DNA of 50,571 nt from Amycolatopsis echigonensis (GTDB lineage Bacteria; Actinomycetota; Actinomycetes; Mycobacteriales; Pseudonocardiaceae), in NCBI RefSeq assembly GCF_014174495.1, contig NZ_JACJHR010000066.1, positions 1 to 50,571 of the forward strand, in the 5' to 3' direction. Both the position numbers and the translations under genes were made by a program. Shown here in pieces: positions 50,155 through 50,571 of the stretch. The notes beneath the pieces are model-generated. The model was given only the letters and a program-made list of their open reading frames with translations. It was not told where the DNA came from and did not search any database. The first letter of the stretch is position 1, and each line of letters opens with the position of its first letter.

Positions 50155-50571
50155 ATGGCGAGGGTGCGGAAGTACCGGTGGTTGCCGCGGTCGGTGCGGG
50201 TGGTGTTCTGGGAGCAGGTGCGGCGCGGGCTGGCGGCGAAGCCGGCGGCCCGCGCGGCGGGGCTGAGCCCGAACACCGGGGTGCGGTTGTTCCGCCCGGC
50301 TGGCGGGGTGATCGGGAATGCGCCCCGTCGGGCGGGGCCGGTGCGGTTGAGCCTGGCCGAGCGGGAAGAGATCGCCTGTTTGCGGGCGGCGGGCCACGGC
50401 GTCCGCGCGATCGGGCGGGCGCTCGGGCGGCCGGCGTCGACGGTGTCGCGGGAACTGTCCCGCAACACCGGGTCCTCGGGTTACCGGGCCAGCAGCGCCC
50501 AGCACGCCGCGGAGCAGCGCGCGAAACGCCCCAAGGTCGCGAAACTGGCCGCTGACGCCGAGCTGCGCGAC
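50155..50571 (+). mobile_element. IS30-family transposase gene, 5' part (cut by the window end)
   Basis: The frame from ATG 50155 stays open for 139 codons to the edge. It begins MARVRKYRWLPRSVRVVFWE. The LSLAEREEIACLRAAGHGVR and AIGRALGRPASTVSRELSRN segments are the IS30-type helix-turn-helix, followed by YRASSAQHAAEQRAKRPK, the usual link to the DDE domain, which lies outside. The end of the insertion sequence should lie in 50069-50154, which has no other gene; I could not define its terminal inverted repeat without the other end. Confidence 0.85.

Overview
The window is high-GC DNA from a filamentous actinobacterium. Codon third positions are nearly all G or C, GTG and TTG starts are common, and several genes lack a ribosome binding site but have a TAnnnT box 6 to 8 nt before the start. 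The tig-clpP1-clpP2-clpX order, two mycothiol-dependent-isomerase-like proteins, a LytR-CpsA-Psr protein and Tat-exported hydrolases fit the Pseudonocardiaceae. Amycolatopsis is my best guess, by inference only.

Layout. Bases 1-2600 are gene-poor: two short tandem repeats (GCCGA and CGTCGCC units), a small membrane protein, a DinB-like isomerase, and a 0.7 kb spacer with three imperfect ~97 bp repeats and palindromes. Bases 2.6-4.8 kb hold two small cysteine/histidine proteins, a DUF2127 membrane protein and a PP2C phosphatase. Bases 4.8-12.1 kb are the most interesting part: a minus-strand envelope-glycosylation locus (two GT39 proteins and a GT2-GtrA fusion) with a histidine kinase, and a divergent DUF5666 protein. 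Arrays of CACAG half-sites repeated every 11 bp stand before the separate transcription units. The expected partner response regulator is absent.

Bases 12.1-18 kb carry a fructosamine-kinase-like protein and the protein quality-control block tig, clpP1, clpP2, clpX. Bases 18-33.4 kb are accessory metabolism and transport with local regulators: a Tat esterase, TetR with a carotenoid oxygenase and a double operator, fdhD divergent from an OFA transporter and its 43-residue partner, an ArsR-MFS pair, a GntR-VOC-SDR set, an LCP protein, a YdeP-type molybdopterin oxidoreductase and a MarR-MFS pair.

Bases 33.4-44.1 kb contain a frameshifted gene remnant, valS with a very strong terminator, an SGNH hydrolase, a methyltransferase, folC with a DUF4233 protein, VOC and GNAT proteins, a phoD whose Tat signal is interrupted by a one-base frameshift, and ndk. 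Bases 44.1-50.1 kb hold a divergent SDR/XRE pair, a second DinB-like isomerase and a 1117-residue exported phosphodiester glycosidase-phosphoesterase. Sequences resembling the actinobacterial PhoP box precede both phoD and this large gene, suggesting a phosphate-starvation link. The window ends inside an IS30-type transposase gene.

No rRNA, tRNA or CRISPR array was found.
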